The translations under genes and the position numbers were made by a program. A stretch of 64,000 bases of DNA from Salisapilia sapeloensis. Its lineage: Eukaryota; Oomycota; Peronosporomycetes; Peronosporales; Salisapiliaceae. The first letter of the stretch is position 1. Every line of letters starts with the position of its first letter. This document shows positions 36,223 to 48,362 of this stretch, in pieces. The stretch is taken from NCBI GenBank assembly GCA_023334545.1, contig JAADVB010000053.1, forward strand, positions 24,282-88,281, given 5' to 3'. The notes beneath the pieces were generated by a model, which was not told where the DNA came from, ran no database searches, and worked only from the letters and a program-made list of their open reading frames with translations.

Positions 36223-38362
36223 ATGTCGAGTGCACTCGATAAGCTACAGGAACGCCAGGCGCAAAAGCTTTTGGAAAAGCTACAGAGAGATGTGTATGCA
36301 CACATGCGTCTGAACGATGAGGATGAAATGGTCGAGATGGAACGCCGGCGAGAAACGAGTCGACGTGAGCGACGAGTCGAACGCTTCTTGCAACCGGCTG
36401 CCCGTGAAAAGACTTGGCATGAATGCCCAGTGCCTTTACATGAAGTACGAATCAAGGCATTTTCATGAGTAGATGTAGTGTGTGGTTGTCTTAAAAGTGA
36501 GTAGGAACGGCAGATTCGTGGAATGCCCAAGTCGAGAGATTATTGGGCGACCATAGACATCTCGGCCTGGTCAAAGGTCCAGCTCGATGCTGCCTGCACG
36601 CTGCTCGATCTACCGACAATCGGCAAGAAAGAAGATTTGCTATCTAGCATACAAGCGTGGATTAATGCTCCCTCCACTTTTGCTCATCAGCAAGAGCGAG
36701 AGCGTGTCGAGCAAGAAGAGGAGAAGCTTAAGTTCCGTGCGTACCTTTTTCATGACATGACCATCACAAATTCCTCACGAATAGATGCTAGTATGCAACA
36801 GAGTTTTTGCATGCGGCCGAAATGACCATGGAGAACTTGGTCTGGGTGACCGACTCGATCGGTCGAAACCGACGGAGATTACAGATTTGAGAGGGAAAGA
36901 TGTTGTTTGTGTCCAAGCGGTTCGTATTCGTCTTCTCTCATCATTGCACAATTAAACATCTAAGCTCTTTATCTACGTACAGGGGTTCGATTCGGATTAC
37001 GCAATTGCCATCACGAGAGATGGAAAGACATTTGCTTGGGGTGGAGATGGAAGGAAGTTGATAGAGGATGATGTCAACGAATTCTCAACATCCAACCAAC
37101 GTCCATCCGTAGTTCAGTCTTCATCTTATCTACGCCCACATGAAATAGCAGTAAATATCGACACGATCCACGTCTCCTGTGCAAAAGCAGGCGGACATAT
37201 AGCCATGGTAAGTCGGAAAGGGGAGTGCTATACATGGGGCGTCGAAACCTACGGTGAGCTCGGCACAAGCCAGCAGCCTCTCTCCAAAGCAGTTAAGAAC
37301 AAATCCACTCCTTCCTCCGTCCAACGCACAAGTATGCGTCCAGCGTGTGTCTCTGCGTTAAGGAACGTCAGGCTTACGCAGACAAGCGTCGGTAGCTGTC
37401 ACACAGCAGCAATCACACGAGATGGCGCGTTGTACATGTGGGGCGCATGTTGGAGTGGGCAATTGGGTGTCGGTCTATCGAAGCGACCAGGCATTGCGCA
37501 ATCTCGTCTCCAGCGCTGCTTTCCATCGCCAACACTGGTGGAAAACTTGCGTGGTATGCAAGTAACCCGTGTCTCGTGTGGTGCTTTACACACAGCAGCA
37601 ATCACATCCGACGGTCGGTTGTATACCTTTGGATGTGGAGATGGTGGACGGCTTGGACTCGGGAGTAACGACGACGCTTTATTGCCTGAACTAGTGACAC
37701 ATTTAAACGATTGCTTTGTTGAGGACGTTAGTTGTGGTAATTGGCACTCTTTATGCATTGCTCGACCTCGATCAGAGATTACAGAGAGCTCTCGATCTGG
37801 ACATGTCTACTCCTTTGGCACATGTTCCCATGGGCAGGTACATTAGGACGCTACAAAGGACAAGTCTATTCATCTAATTGGTCTTGTATGCATGCTATTA
37901 GCTCGGTCTTGGAAAAGAGACAAAGGCTCTACTCCCTAGTACGTTCCTTAGTTACTTTATCTACCTTCTTGTATATCGAGTAACCATGGGATATGACTAG
38001 CGAGGCTACCATCACTAGATCTACGCCGCATCCGCTGTAGCTATGTGTCCGTATCTTCTTTCCATAGTGCTGCCGTCACATCCAACGGTCATCTCTTGAC
38101 TTGGGGACAGAATGCTTCTGGATGTCTAGGCAGACTCTCCAGTGGCGACGCATTCGAGCCGGACTTTGTTCCTCGATCAAGTTACCACAGCTACGGCATC
38201 CGTGCTGTAGTGTCTGTATCAACTGGTAGTCAATTCACGCTTTTTCTAACGAAGAGCGAAGCGTCTGATCAATCCAAGCACCAGTTGGATGATCAAGACG
38301 CTTTCAATGACATTGATACAGCGTCGAAGGATATGAATTGGTTGCAAAAGAGGTCAATTTAA
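36223..38362 (+). CDS. SAP-domain/RCC1-repeat protein
   Basis: Seven exons joined over short introns give one frame. The basic coiled start (LDKLQERQAQKLLEKLQRDV) precedes a SAP-like helix-turn-helix (SAWSKVQLDAACTLLDLPTI, GKKEDLLSSI, about residues 90-125). At least six RCC1 blades follow: VFACGRNDHGELGLGDRLDR, IAITRDGKTFAWGGDG, AMVSRKGECYTWGVETYGEL, AAITRDGALYMWGACWSGQL, AAITSDGRLYTFGCGDGGRL and AVTSNGHLLTWGQNASGCLG. RCC1 propellers act as exchange factors or docking platforms; SAP motifs bind DNA. A chromatin-linked role is inferred. It lacks the canonical nuclear RCC1 N terminus, so it is not called RCC1 itself. Divergent from the SLC43-like gene. Confidence 0.85.
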
Positions 38363-38440
38363 GATTTAAAAATGAGCGTGTCCACATTGGTGGTTGTCTA
38401 CGTTCGTTGAGGCTGTCGGCAGAGTATCCAGTCAACGGAG

Positions 38441-39416
<976 letters not shown>

Positions 39417-39576
39417 GTTTGAGAAGTACCCGAATGGAGAAGGTCGAGATGGATACTTGGGTTAAGTCGAAGTGGGTTTTAAAATCCATTTCTTTATATT
39501 GACCAATCAACTGTCTAGATAGGACTTTACACCAATGAAGAGACACCGGAATGACAACAAAGCACCGACGTGAATT

Positions 39577-42427
39577 ATGCAGAGCTCTTCCTCGTCTTCA
39601 GCGGCGTACTCGACGACTGTCGAGACATGGCAGCCTTCGAGTGCTGATGAGAGACAATACTATGACCAGCTCTTTCAAATGGCTGATGAAATGCACCAGA
39701 ATGCTGTCGGTGGACGCGCTGCCGTCGCGTTTTTCATGCGATCCAAGCTAGATAAGAGCCAATTGCGCGAGGTACGGTCTCTTCCCTCGTCCTATGTAGG
39801 ATCTGGACGTGAGGCTGATGTATTGCATAGATTTGGAACGTAGCGAATGCACGTCAGCAAGCAGAGCTGTCTCGCAGCGAGTTCTATGTCGCAATGCGAC
39901 TTATTAGTTTGGCGCAGCAAGGCGAACCGGCGACGAAGGACAGCTTCTTGCAATCAGCCGGCAAGAGCTACCCCATGCCAAGGCTTACAGGAGCTCCCCC
40001 TCCGCCACAACCAAAGCCAAAGGCACCCACGCCTCCAAGTAGCACCTCTGGCAATGGATATGCAGTGTCCGAGAGCGAGAAAACCAAGTACGACGGAATT
40101 TTCCAGCAGTACGATACGGATCATGATGGGCTATTACATGGCAAAGAAGCTGTGTCTCTATTCCAATTATCCGGTCTGGATCGAGATGTATGTCGTCATA
40201 TTTAATGCTCTATTAAAGTCATTGGAAACTGATCTTGTGGTGATTCTAGACGCTCCGATCGGTGTGGAATATGGCGGATCGTGGCAAAGATGGATATCTT
40301 GATATCAAAGAGTTTTATATTGCCATGCACTTGATCGTTTGTGTGAGCAAACGCAATCTTTCGATGCCATTAGAACTTCCTCAGGATCTGCTTGACTCTA
40401 TTTTTGAGGCTTCTGTCCCGACAAACGATGCTTTTACTGGCTTCTCAGGCGATGCCATGTCCATGTCCAACTCGATGCACAGTCTAACCTCCCAATCCAC
40501 TCAAGGTCAACAGCCAAAGGTCGATCCGATGGATGCCTTTGCGTCGCTCTCGGTCACGAGTGATGCTGAACAGCCACCTGTAACTCCTACTGTCCCTGCA
40601 CCTGTACAACAGCCATCCATGAGCTCTCAGTCACTACAGCAGCAAGGAGATCAGTTCGGTGCGCAACCGAACATGATGGGCTTTGGATCTAGTATGCCAA
40701 GTGCTGAGCCACGCAAAGAGCGCTCAAACTCTGGTTCATCTCTTGGTGCCATGTCTCTCTCAAGTCTGCACGCTCCGTCGGAACAGTTCGACTTTACGAG
40801 TATGGGGCAGCAGATGTACCAAGCAAAGCCTAGTGGAATGAATATGAACGTCGCTCCTGTCGTGCAAGAGACTCCTTCACCTACGAAACCTTTTATGAGT
40901 GAAGAGCAGGAGCTACAAGCTGCAAAGCAACTTGATCGCCAGAGTAAAGCGACGATCGAAACGCTTTCGGCACTGGAGGAGCGGCAGACTATGGTCGAAA
41001 CGCTTTCGAAGCAACTGAAAGAGTTGGATCAATTGCGAAGTGACTTGGCTTCTCTCTGTCTTCGAAGAGAGACGTTGAGAGCGACGGCTAGTAGCATGAC
41101 ATCTACGACAGATTCTGATCCGAAAGAAATGTTGTCCAAGAGGACAGCGGAGAATAATCTGAAAGACCTGGTGTCGAGCACGAGGCAGCATGTCGAGGCT
41201 TTAGAGACGGAAGTTGCCGATTGTGAAGAGCAGGTGCGAGAGATGGCGATGCGGCCACCGCAAGGTCAAGTGACTCCACCGACTGCTGTGTCCGAGGCTT
41301 CTTTTTCTGCCGACCAAACACTTCAATCGTCGACTTCTTCTTTCACGAACGGACATGGCAGCTTTGTTCCTTTAAATCAGCATGAATCTCAGTCTGTGTC
41401 AGAGGACGGAATGGATGCGTCGTTTACGCCAAGTCTAAAGCCGTCAGAAGCTCCTACAAGTGATGCTTTCTCTGACTTTGGTACGTCGTACGCGACAGTT
41501 GTGAACCAGCCTTCACCTCAGAACGAAACGACCGACTTTTTCGCTGACTTTGAAGCGCCTAAAGCGTCTCCTTCATCTGTCTCGAATGACTTTGCGGATC
41601 TAGGATCGTCTGTCGCGAGTGATACAGCAAGGGAACTGCCGACAAGTGACTCGGTCGACTTGTTTGATTCTCAACCGGAGGTGTCCGTCCCTCCTCTAGC
41701 TGAAGCGTCTCAATCGTCTACGGACAACGCAAACTTCTTTCCGGTAGATGATGAAAAGGAGACAGTAGCGTCTAGTAGAGAAGGTTTAAATGTTAGCTTT
41801 GGAGCGTCGTTTACGAGTGATAACGCAGGACAGTCGTCTGCGACAGATGCACTGGACATTTTCTCGTCTGCTGAAGCTGTGGCACCACCTCGATCTGCTG
41901 TTGCCGATGACTTTGCAGACTTTGGATCATCCTTTTCATCTGATGCACCTAAGTCGTCACCAGTGAATGCAACGACTGACTTTTTCGGTACGAGTGAAGA
42001 GCCTCCGAAGCAGTCTCTAGACGATGATTTTACTTCGTCTTTTTCTTCCGAGCCGAAGCAATCGAGTTCAAACTTTGGTACTGACTTTTTCGGTCCAAGT
42101 GACGCAACGGAGAAGCCATCAGGAGACAGCTTTGCTGACTTTGGATCGTCCTTCTCGTCGGATGCACCAAAGGCATCGGATGTAAACGATATGACTGACT
42201 TCTTTGGCCCTCAAGAAGAAACACCAAAGCAGTCTGCTCTTAGTGCTGACTTTGGTGACTTTGGATCGTCGTTTTCATCCAACCCACCACCGTCATCTAG
42301 TAACGGCACAAGTAAGCCAGGTGAAGATGCGTCTACAGAGTTTGCGGACTTTGCGGACTTTGAAAGTGCTCCTGCTTCTACGTCTTCTTCTCGTCAGGAC
42401 TTTGATGCCTTTGCTGCATTTGACTAA
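39577..42427 (+). CDS. EPS15-like EH-domain endocytic adaptor
   Basis: Three exons give about 910 residues. Two EH domains are complete after splicing: one with FMRSKLDKSQLREIWNVANA (about 50-110) and one with YDTDHDGLLHGKEAVSLFQL then TLRSVWNMADRGKDGYLDIK (about 165-265). A Gln/Ser/Met-rich linker follows, then a coiled coil (LDRQSKATIETLSALEERQT). The C-terminal 400 residues are built from repeated DFADFGSSFSSDAPK-like and TDFFG modules. The Asp-Phe/Phe-rich array resembles the AP-2 and clathrin-adaptor binding tails of EPS15. EH domains bind NPF peptides. A role in clathrin-mediated endocytosis follows from the family and layout. Confidence 0.9.
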
Positions 42428-42530
42428 GATGAATAAAAAGATCAAAGTACATGTACGTGTTCGTTTTACAAGTTTCGTTCTAGCATGACGCGAGTGAAGA
42501 GTCACGAAAGTACTTTTACCAGTGCAAAAA

Positions 42531-44336
42531 ATGAGTACGGAAACTGTGTTAGAAGGTGTGCTTGAGAAGAAGGTGAGATACTTCGAGCTAGGTGGCTAGC
42601 AAGTACTAATGTGTCAAGTAGAAACAACATGGTAGTGGATGGAAGAAGCAGCGAGTTGTGCTGACACCGTCCCAGTGGATCGTGTTTAACACGTCACAAG
42701 ACTTTTGTGCACAGTCGAGTGTTGCGGCGGCCGAGATCACGAATGTCATGACAGAGCAAGAGGATCGAGTCTTCTCTGTCGTCACTGCTCATAAGAGGAG
42801 CAAGTATCGAACGATGGATAACAATGAACGAAACGCATGGCTGCAAGCGCTGGCAGAAGTCACGAACATTGCTCCAGTGTGTGCGACGACGAGTATGAGT
42901 GGACTGAGTCGTTCCCAGACCGAAAATTCAAGGTCTACCAAGACCAGCAAGACTGGTTCCAGTCAGACGGAGTTGGTTAAGCTCTGTGACCAATTCAGAC
43001 CGTGGCTCGTTCGGAATAATGCGAAGGATAGTGAAAGTTTTACAGGCCAGCAGCTACTGCACTTCTTGGAGCAAACATTTCCAGAGGCCTCAAAGGATGA
43101 ACACTCTGCTACCATCCAAGAGTTGCGCACTCGACAATTCATCAAGGCGTTAAACAACGACCGTGGAGATGATGAGTTGAGCTACCAGTTCACCAAAAGT
43201 TTTACCTGGTCCGGTAAAAAGTTTTCTGTCTTCCACAAGGGAAATAAGGAGGAGATTGATAAGGTGAGTACATGCAACCAGGTAAAGTAGTTTGACCGAT
43301 CTAGTACGCGTAAAAATGCTTACAGGGTGCATGTAGGACGATGATCCGACCGTCACTGTCGCTGCCTACCCGACATACATTCGAACCATGGAGGAAATTA
43401 CCAGTATGCACGACCGAATTAGTGATTTGCGACAGCGTGTACAAAGCTGTTCTAATCCAACAGAAGCACTTCTCTCTGCAACGAGTAAGCCGAACAAAGG
43501 TACGTTCGACCACAGTAACTTCATTAACATCAACAAACATAAGCAACTAGACATAGTTAATAACGCTACTGAGGAGGTGAACAACGCCTTGATTTATTCA
43601 CCAAATTTGGCACTACGTGATGCCGAAATCGTATTGTACGATTTGGAAGCATCTTTGGAGGAGCGCGATCTGGACCAAGTGGTCGAAAAACTGCTAGAAT
43701 GGGAGAAGAGGAAGCATGATGCAAGTGATGTATCTGATCATGTTTGTCTACTGTAACTTGCTAGTCTTCGCTCTAGCTAATGTTGCTCATGGCTAGATAC
43801 AAGACTTCCACAATCGGTTCGTTCAAGCCTTGCGTGATCAGACACAAGCGCTGACCAAAATAGCATCAACACACATCGAGGAAGTGAAAACATACATACG
43901 ATGTCTCAATCGTCTTGGTGAACGATCGATGGCATCCAGCCTTTTCCTTGACGTGTTCTCCGTCCAGCTCAAGCTCCGACTCCAACAAGTGGCAACTTGC
44001 TTAGATTCGTCCGATTTTGTCGCGTCCATCTCTAAGATCTTCTTCGCTAGCTTACTAGAGTTCCATCACACTTTCCAGCTCATGTACACCCTCTCCTTCT
44101 TCCTCTTTACAGCACAATACCAACTTCCAACAGTGTAGATGACCAAGCTGAAGCGTTCTCTCATTGGGCGCAGCGTCAAGTAGAAACCTACGTCCATCGC
44201 ATGCATCCTCACGTCCAAAACATGTCCAACACACCGCAACTAACAAAATACATCCTCCACATGGCAGACCAAGTCGACGCCGCCGTCCCCAACCTCGCAG
44301 CGACGTCTCATCTCTCAAGTTTCCACATGAAATAAA
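42531..44336 (+). CDS. EXO84: Exocyst subunit EXO84 with PH domain and a DEP-like insert
   Basis: Five exons from MSTETVLEGVLEKK to SSFHMK. Residues 8-115 form a PH domain (GVLEKKKQHGSGWKKQRVVL, DNNERNAWLQALAEV). Residues about 145-240 look like a DEP or winged-helix domain (WLVRNNAKDSESFTGQQLLH, LRTRQFIKALNND). The rest carries the EXO84 signature ALRDAEIVLYDLEASLEERD, VEKLLEWEKRKHDA, and the helical C-terminal rod (FVQALRDQTQALTKIASTHI). EXO84 is part of the octameric exocyst that tethers secretory vesicles. The PH domain sits at the very start, unlike animal EXOC8. The identification is fairly firm but the DEP-like label is by eye. Confidence 0.75.
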
Positions 44337-44468
44337 CGTCAAACCTCTTCAAGATACACATGTTACGAACAGTTAAGTGCTGGGTTACCTGTTAAATAAA
44401 CGATTGGCTGCCGCTTGCAACGCTCTGCTAGCAGCATCCACTCGATCGTCACTTCCGAACCAGTCGCC

Positions 44469-47400
44469 ATGGTCAAGCGCAAGAAGCACGACAAGGATAA
44501 ATACTACAACTTGGCACGGCAGCAAGGCTACCGAGCTCGGTCTGCCTTCAAGCTCATCCAGTTGAACAAAAAGTATGACTTTTTGTCCACAGCCAAGGTC
44601 TGCATCGATCTATGTGCTGCACCGGGTGGATGGTGTCAAGTCGCTGCAAAGTACATGCCTGCTTCGAGCATTATCCTCGGTATCGATCTCTTGCCGATTC
44701 GACCAATCCGTGGTGTCAAGACGTTCCAGTGTGATATCACGACGCCGAGGTGTCGTCAGATTATCAAGCAAGAGACGCAAAGCTGGCAAGCGGATGTCGT
44801 CCTGTGTGACGGTGCACCAAACGTTGGTGCCCAATATGCCAAGGATGCGTACGTTCAGAATGAACTCTCGCTCGTGGCGTTGAAACTCGCCGTCGACGTC
44901 ATGGGACGTGGAGCTACTTTTGTAAGCAAAGTCTTCCGTTCGCAAGATTACAATGCCTTGCTCTGGGTCTTCAAGCAGCTCTTTAAGAAAGTCAGTGCGA
45001 CGAAACCACTGTCATCTCGTAACGAGTCTGCTGAAATCTTTGTCGTGTGCGAGCACTACGTTGCTCCTCACTCGATCGACCCGAAGCTCTTCGATCCAAA
45101 GTACGTCTTTGATCAACTGGAGAACCAAGACAAGGGTATCACGATCTTCCATCCCAAGTTTGGTGACCGAAAGCGTCATCGAGAAGGTAAATTGCGTTTT
45201 CTTGTACAAAAATCGGCTACTCTATTACTAGAGTCGCTAGCTCTCAGTCCCCCATTGGTTGCTAGTGCTCCCCGTAGCCAAGAATAAAATCAAGCCCCCT
45301 GCCTCTTATCTGCAATGTCTTCGGACGTTGCTGTGGATGTAGAGCTAGGGGGAGATCTATGACATTTCTTTTTATATGTATGTATCGGCTACTCTATTAC
45401 TAGAGTCGCTAGCTCGCATTCAACCATTGGATGCTAGTGCTCCCCGTAGCCAAGAGCAACATCAAGCCTACTGGCTCGCGCACTTAAAGCTTGTTCTTCA
45501 TTCGTGGAGAGCTTGTCGTGGGCGTGTGGTCAGGGGAGATCTATGACATTCTCTTTATATACACGACGTTCTTGTGTGAGCATTTTGCTGACAATTGGAT
45601 GCTCTCGTAGGTTACGATGAATCGCTTGGTGTCACTTTGACAAATGAAGTGAGCGTCTCGCAGTTTGTGGACTCATCCGATCCGATCCGTATGCTGACGG
45701 ATGCAACTTCGATCCACTTCCGTGACGGAGATGAAGTCTATCGCGACCACTCTGCTACTTCAGACGAAGTTGTGAATTGTCTTGGCGATCTAAAGGTACG
45801 ATTTACTTTTCATTCTTTCACGTGGGGAAAGAAATGAAGAGAAGCTGAAAACGTCCGAGCGCCACTGTTGTTCCGGCGCCGGATTCATTTCTGGTAAAAC
45901 CCTCCGGAAGCCAGTGGTTAGCGCATGATGTATAACTTGCATCCTATTGCTGTCTGATCTTTCCCCTGCATCTTTACTCTTATTGTCCATAGACGTACTC
46001 ACGTCTTCTGAACTAGGTTCTTGGCAAGTCGGACTTTAAGATGCTACTTCGATGGCGGTCTAAGATGCTCGAGTACAAGAAAGAGCTCATTCGTCAAGAA
46101 GCTGGTGACGAAGACGAGGACGAGAAAGAGTCTGACAAAGACGATGAGGAAGACGGTAGCAAGAACATGACGGATCAAGAGAAAGACGCGATGATCCGAG
46201 AGGAACTCGCTCAGCTCCGTGCCAACGTCCAAGCGAAGAAGAAGCGCGAGAAGAAGAAGGTGCGTTCACGCTGCATGCAACTGTATATTTGTTGGCGTAT
46301 TAAAGTAGTCCACATCCGCACTGCTTCCTTGGAAGTGGACTCCCGTTATTCGCCTATACGAAACCAACTCCTAATCCCGAGTGGCCTCTTTCCCATGGGC
46401 TTCAGCGGTCGATCTGGGTCGGACACTTCGTTCTGTATAAACATCGGCAGCAATCCAAAGCCCCGACCGATCCTATTCGGTCGGTTATGGTCCTTGAACA
46501 GATCGGCTATTGACGCTGCCAAGATTGAAACCCAATGCAGCCTCAGCTATCCTGAACCTTCTGAACCATGGGTTCTGGACCGTTCTTGTGCTCATACATG
46601 ACAACTATATGTGTCTCTATCTTCATGACATCCATACTTACATCTTTTCAACCTTTAGGAACGTGAACGCAAGAGGAAGCTGCGTGTACGTGCTGCTCTG
46701 GGTATGAACGAGCAAGGTATTGATCCGACGGAAGCCGAGTCGATCTTTAGCCTTTCGAGTGTCAAGATGACCAAGGGCAAGGCTGATAACTTGGAGAATG
46801 TTGATGCATCTTCGTCAGAAGAAGAGGAAGAAGAGGAGGAGGAGAAGGAAGGGGAGAGCGATGAAGAGTACCAGAAGTTGTTGGAAGGTCAAATGGACAA
46901 GTTGTACGATGAGTACTTGAGTCGTCGTGGTGACAAGGAGAAGGGTCGGAAGGCTATCAAGCGGTCCAAGGTCGCGAAGCGTGCGATTGCTGGCGATGCT
47001 GTCATCCAAGACAGCGAGATGTATGATGGTGACAAGGACCAGTACCGTCAGATGATCAACCCGGAGGAGGTATGTAGCTGCTCTTTTCTTTTGTATAGAA
47101 ACCCCCACGCAGTGTTATCTGTTCCGAGTCCACCCGTACTCTTGTTCAGTTGTCAAACGTGGGGAAGATTAACTTGGGGGTGACATTGTCTGCCCAGTAT
47201 GTCTCGTTGCAGTACACGGCATGTCGGTCCTGATTCACCCCCACATCCATCTACCTTCTACTCCTTATACTCAGTATCTTACTCTTGTGCGTTATAGAGC
47301 TCCGATGATAGTGATGATGAGACGGAGAAGCTCAATGTGTCTTTGAAGACCAAGGAGAAACCGAACGCTGCTGTTGCTCGTTGGTTCTCGGATAACAAGT

Positions 47401-48362
47401 TGTTCGATGATGTCGATGAGAAAGAGTCGTTCGACGTCACGGAAATGCCCAAGACGGATAAACAAGTCCGAAAGGAGAAGCGGAAGGCGACTCGTGAACG
47501 TCAAGAGCGACGTACCCAGCGGAAGGAGAAGAAGGAGGCTGCGGAGCTTGATCAAGAGGTCACTACTGGCTTTGACGTTGCTGCTGCGAATGACGAGAGC
47601 GACAGTGAAGATGAGCCGTCGGGCGAGTCTGCGAAAAAGAAGGCGTTGATCCGATCTGGTATGGGTGCAGCTCTCCAGTCCGAGAGTGAAGCGAAGGAGA
47701 AGCCGTTTGAAGTCGTGAGTGCCAATGAACCAGAGACGGGGGCTGGTGGCTTGCCGGTGCATGATGACCGCAAGTACGACTCGGATCATGAAGAGTACGA
47801 TGCCGAAGACCGCGCTCGAACGCTTGCTTTGGCGACGATGATGACAAAGAAGTCGCAAGCTAAAGACATGCTTGATGCTAGTTACAATCGGTATGCGTGG
47901 AACGATCCGAGTACTCTTCCCGAGTGGTTTATGGATGATGAAGAGAAGCATTACCGTCCTCAGATTCCGATCTCGAAGCAAGTTATGGCGCAAATGCGTG
48001 AGCGATTCATGGACTTGGCGACAAAGCCTGTGAAGAAGGTGGCAGAAGCACGAGCTCGTAAGAAGCGTCTGCAGACAAAGAAGGCGACTCAAGCGAAAAA
48101 GAAGGCGACAGATATTGCCAACCTACCGGATATGTCTACGCGTGAGAAGCTTAAGGCTATTGATAAGGCCATGAAGGGCGCGGAGCTCAAGAAGCAGAAC
48201 AAGGTCTACGTCGTGTCTCGACGTGGTGGCAAGTCGAATGCCAAGGGATCGACTGGCAGTGGCAAGGTGAAACTTGTGGACTCTCGTATGCGATCGGATA
48301 AGCGAGGTGCGGAGAAGAATGGGAAGACGAAGAAGAAGGGCAAGAAGAGTAAGAAGAGATAA
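44469..48362 (+). CDS. SPB1: SPB1/FTSJ3 ribosomal RNA 2'-O-methyltransferase, snoRNA host gene
   Basis: Five exons (44469-45186, 45611-45795, 46017-46259, 46659-47069, 47298-48362) sum exactly to 874 codons. The N-terminal FtsJ/RrmJ methyltransferase domain ([76 protein letters not shown]) contains the K-D-K set. Acidic DUF3381/Spb1-C regions ([20 protein letters not shown]) and a Lys-rich tail follow. Spb1 methylates a guanosine in the 25S A-loop and acts in 60S assembly. Its four introns are 424, 221, 399 and 228 nt, far longer than the 45-70 nt of neighbouring genes. They carry box H/ACA-like RNAs, listed separately. Confidence 0.96.
45210..45367 (+). ncRNA. Candidate intronic box H/ACA snoRNA, first of a tandem pair
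   Basis: In SPB1 intron 1. Hairpin 1 closes with CGGCTAC (45214-45220) against GTAGCC (45274-45279), with an upper CTAGC/GCTAG stem and an internal loop like a pseudouridylation pocket. Hinge box AGAATA (45281-45286) fits ANANNA. Hairpin 2 closes with CCCCCT (45295-45300) against AGGGGG (45347-45352) and has a top stem GCAATGTC-TTCG-GACGTTGC. ACA is at 45362-45364. The arrangement is that of an H/ACA guide RNA; its target is not assigned. Confidence 0.7.
45382..45551 (+). ncRNA. Candidate intronic box H/ACA snoRNA, second of a tandem pair
   Basis: A diverged repeat of the preceding unit, offset 172 nt, in the same intron. Hairpin 1 is nearly unchanged (CGGCTAC 45386-45392 with GTAGCC 45446-45451). 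The hinge is AGAGCA (45453-45458), again ANANNA. Hairpin 2 differs in sequence yet can still fold (CTGGCTCGCGCAC region against GTGGGCGTGTGGTCAG). ACA is at 45546-45548 in the same GATCTATGACATT context. Conserved boxes with a changed second hairpin suggest a shared first target and different second targets. Confidence 0.65.
45831..45891 (+). ncRNA. Strong hairpin in SPB1 intron 2, possible ncRNA
   Basis: GAAATGA (45831-45837) pairs with TCATTTC (45885-45891). Inside it, TCCG and GCGCC pair with GGCGC and CGGA around an 11-nt loop. A clear hinge and ACA box were not found downstream, so this may be half of a diverged H/ACA RNA or simply intron structure. The host intron is 221 nt, again long for this genome. 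Confidence 0.3.
46444..46601 (+). ncRNA. Candidate intronic box H/ACA snoRNA in SPB1 intron 3
   Basis: Hairpin 1 closes with GGCAGC (46446-46451) against GCTGCC (46515-46520) and holds a perfect inner stem CCGACCGA/TCGGTCGG (46463-46470, 46477-46484). The hinge AGATTG (46522-46527) is one base off ANANNA. Hairpin 2 closes with ATGcAGC (46535-46541) against GCTCAT (46590-46595), with GAACC/GGTTC above it. ACA follows at once (46596-46598). The variant hinge lowers confidence. A further, weaker hairpin pair followed by ACA lies upstream around 46307-46435. Confidence 0.5.
47102..47248 (+). ncRNA. Box H/ACA snoRNA in SPB1 intron 4
   Basis: A textbook arrangement within a 228-nt intron. Hairpin 1 is CCCCCACG (47102-47109) against CGTGGGG (47158-47164). 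The hinge box AGATTA (47166-47171) matches ANANNA. Hairpin 2 is GGGGGTG (47176-47182) against CACCCCC (47236-47242). ACA (47243-47245) follows immediately, three nt before the expected 3' end. Total length of about 147 nt is normal. The guide pockets were not matched to rRNA. Processing from the spliced intron is inferred from its location in a ribosome-biogenesis gene. Confidence 0.82.

Noticed and set aside
36226..36239. Palindrome TCGAGTGCACTCGA at the start codon of the SAP-RCC1 gene
   Set aside because: It lies within coding sequence for SSALD and is short enough to arise by chance.
36982..36995. GGTTCGATTCG, like a tRNA T-arm B box
   Set aside because: It is the first codons of an RCC1 exon (GFDSDY) after an intron acceptor, and no acceptor stem or A box is present.
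47292..48092. 266-codon Leu/Arg-rich minus-strand frame opposite SPB1
   Set aside because: It is the reverse complement of a Lys/Glu-rich coding exon, which typically gives such frames.
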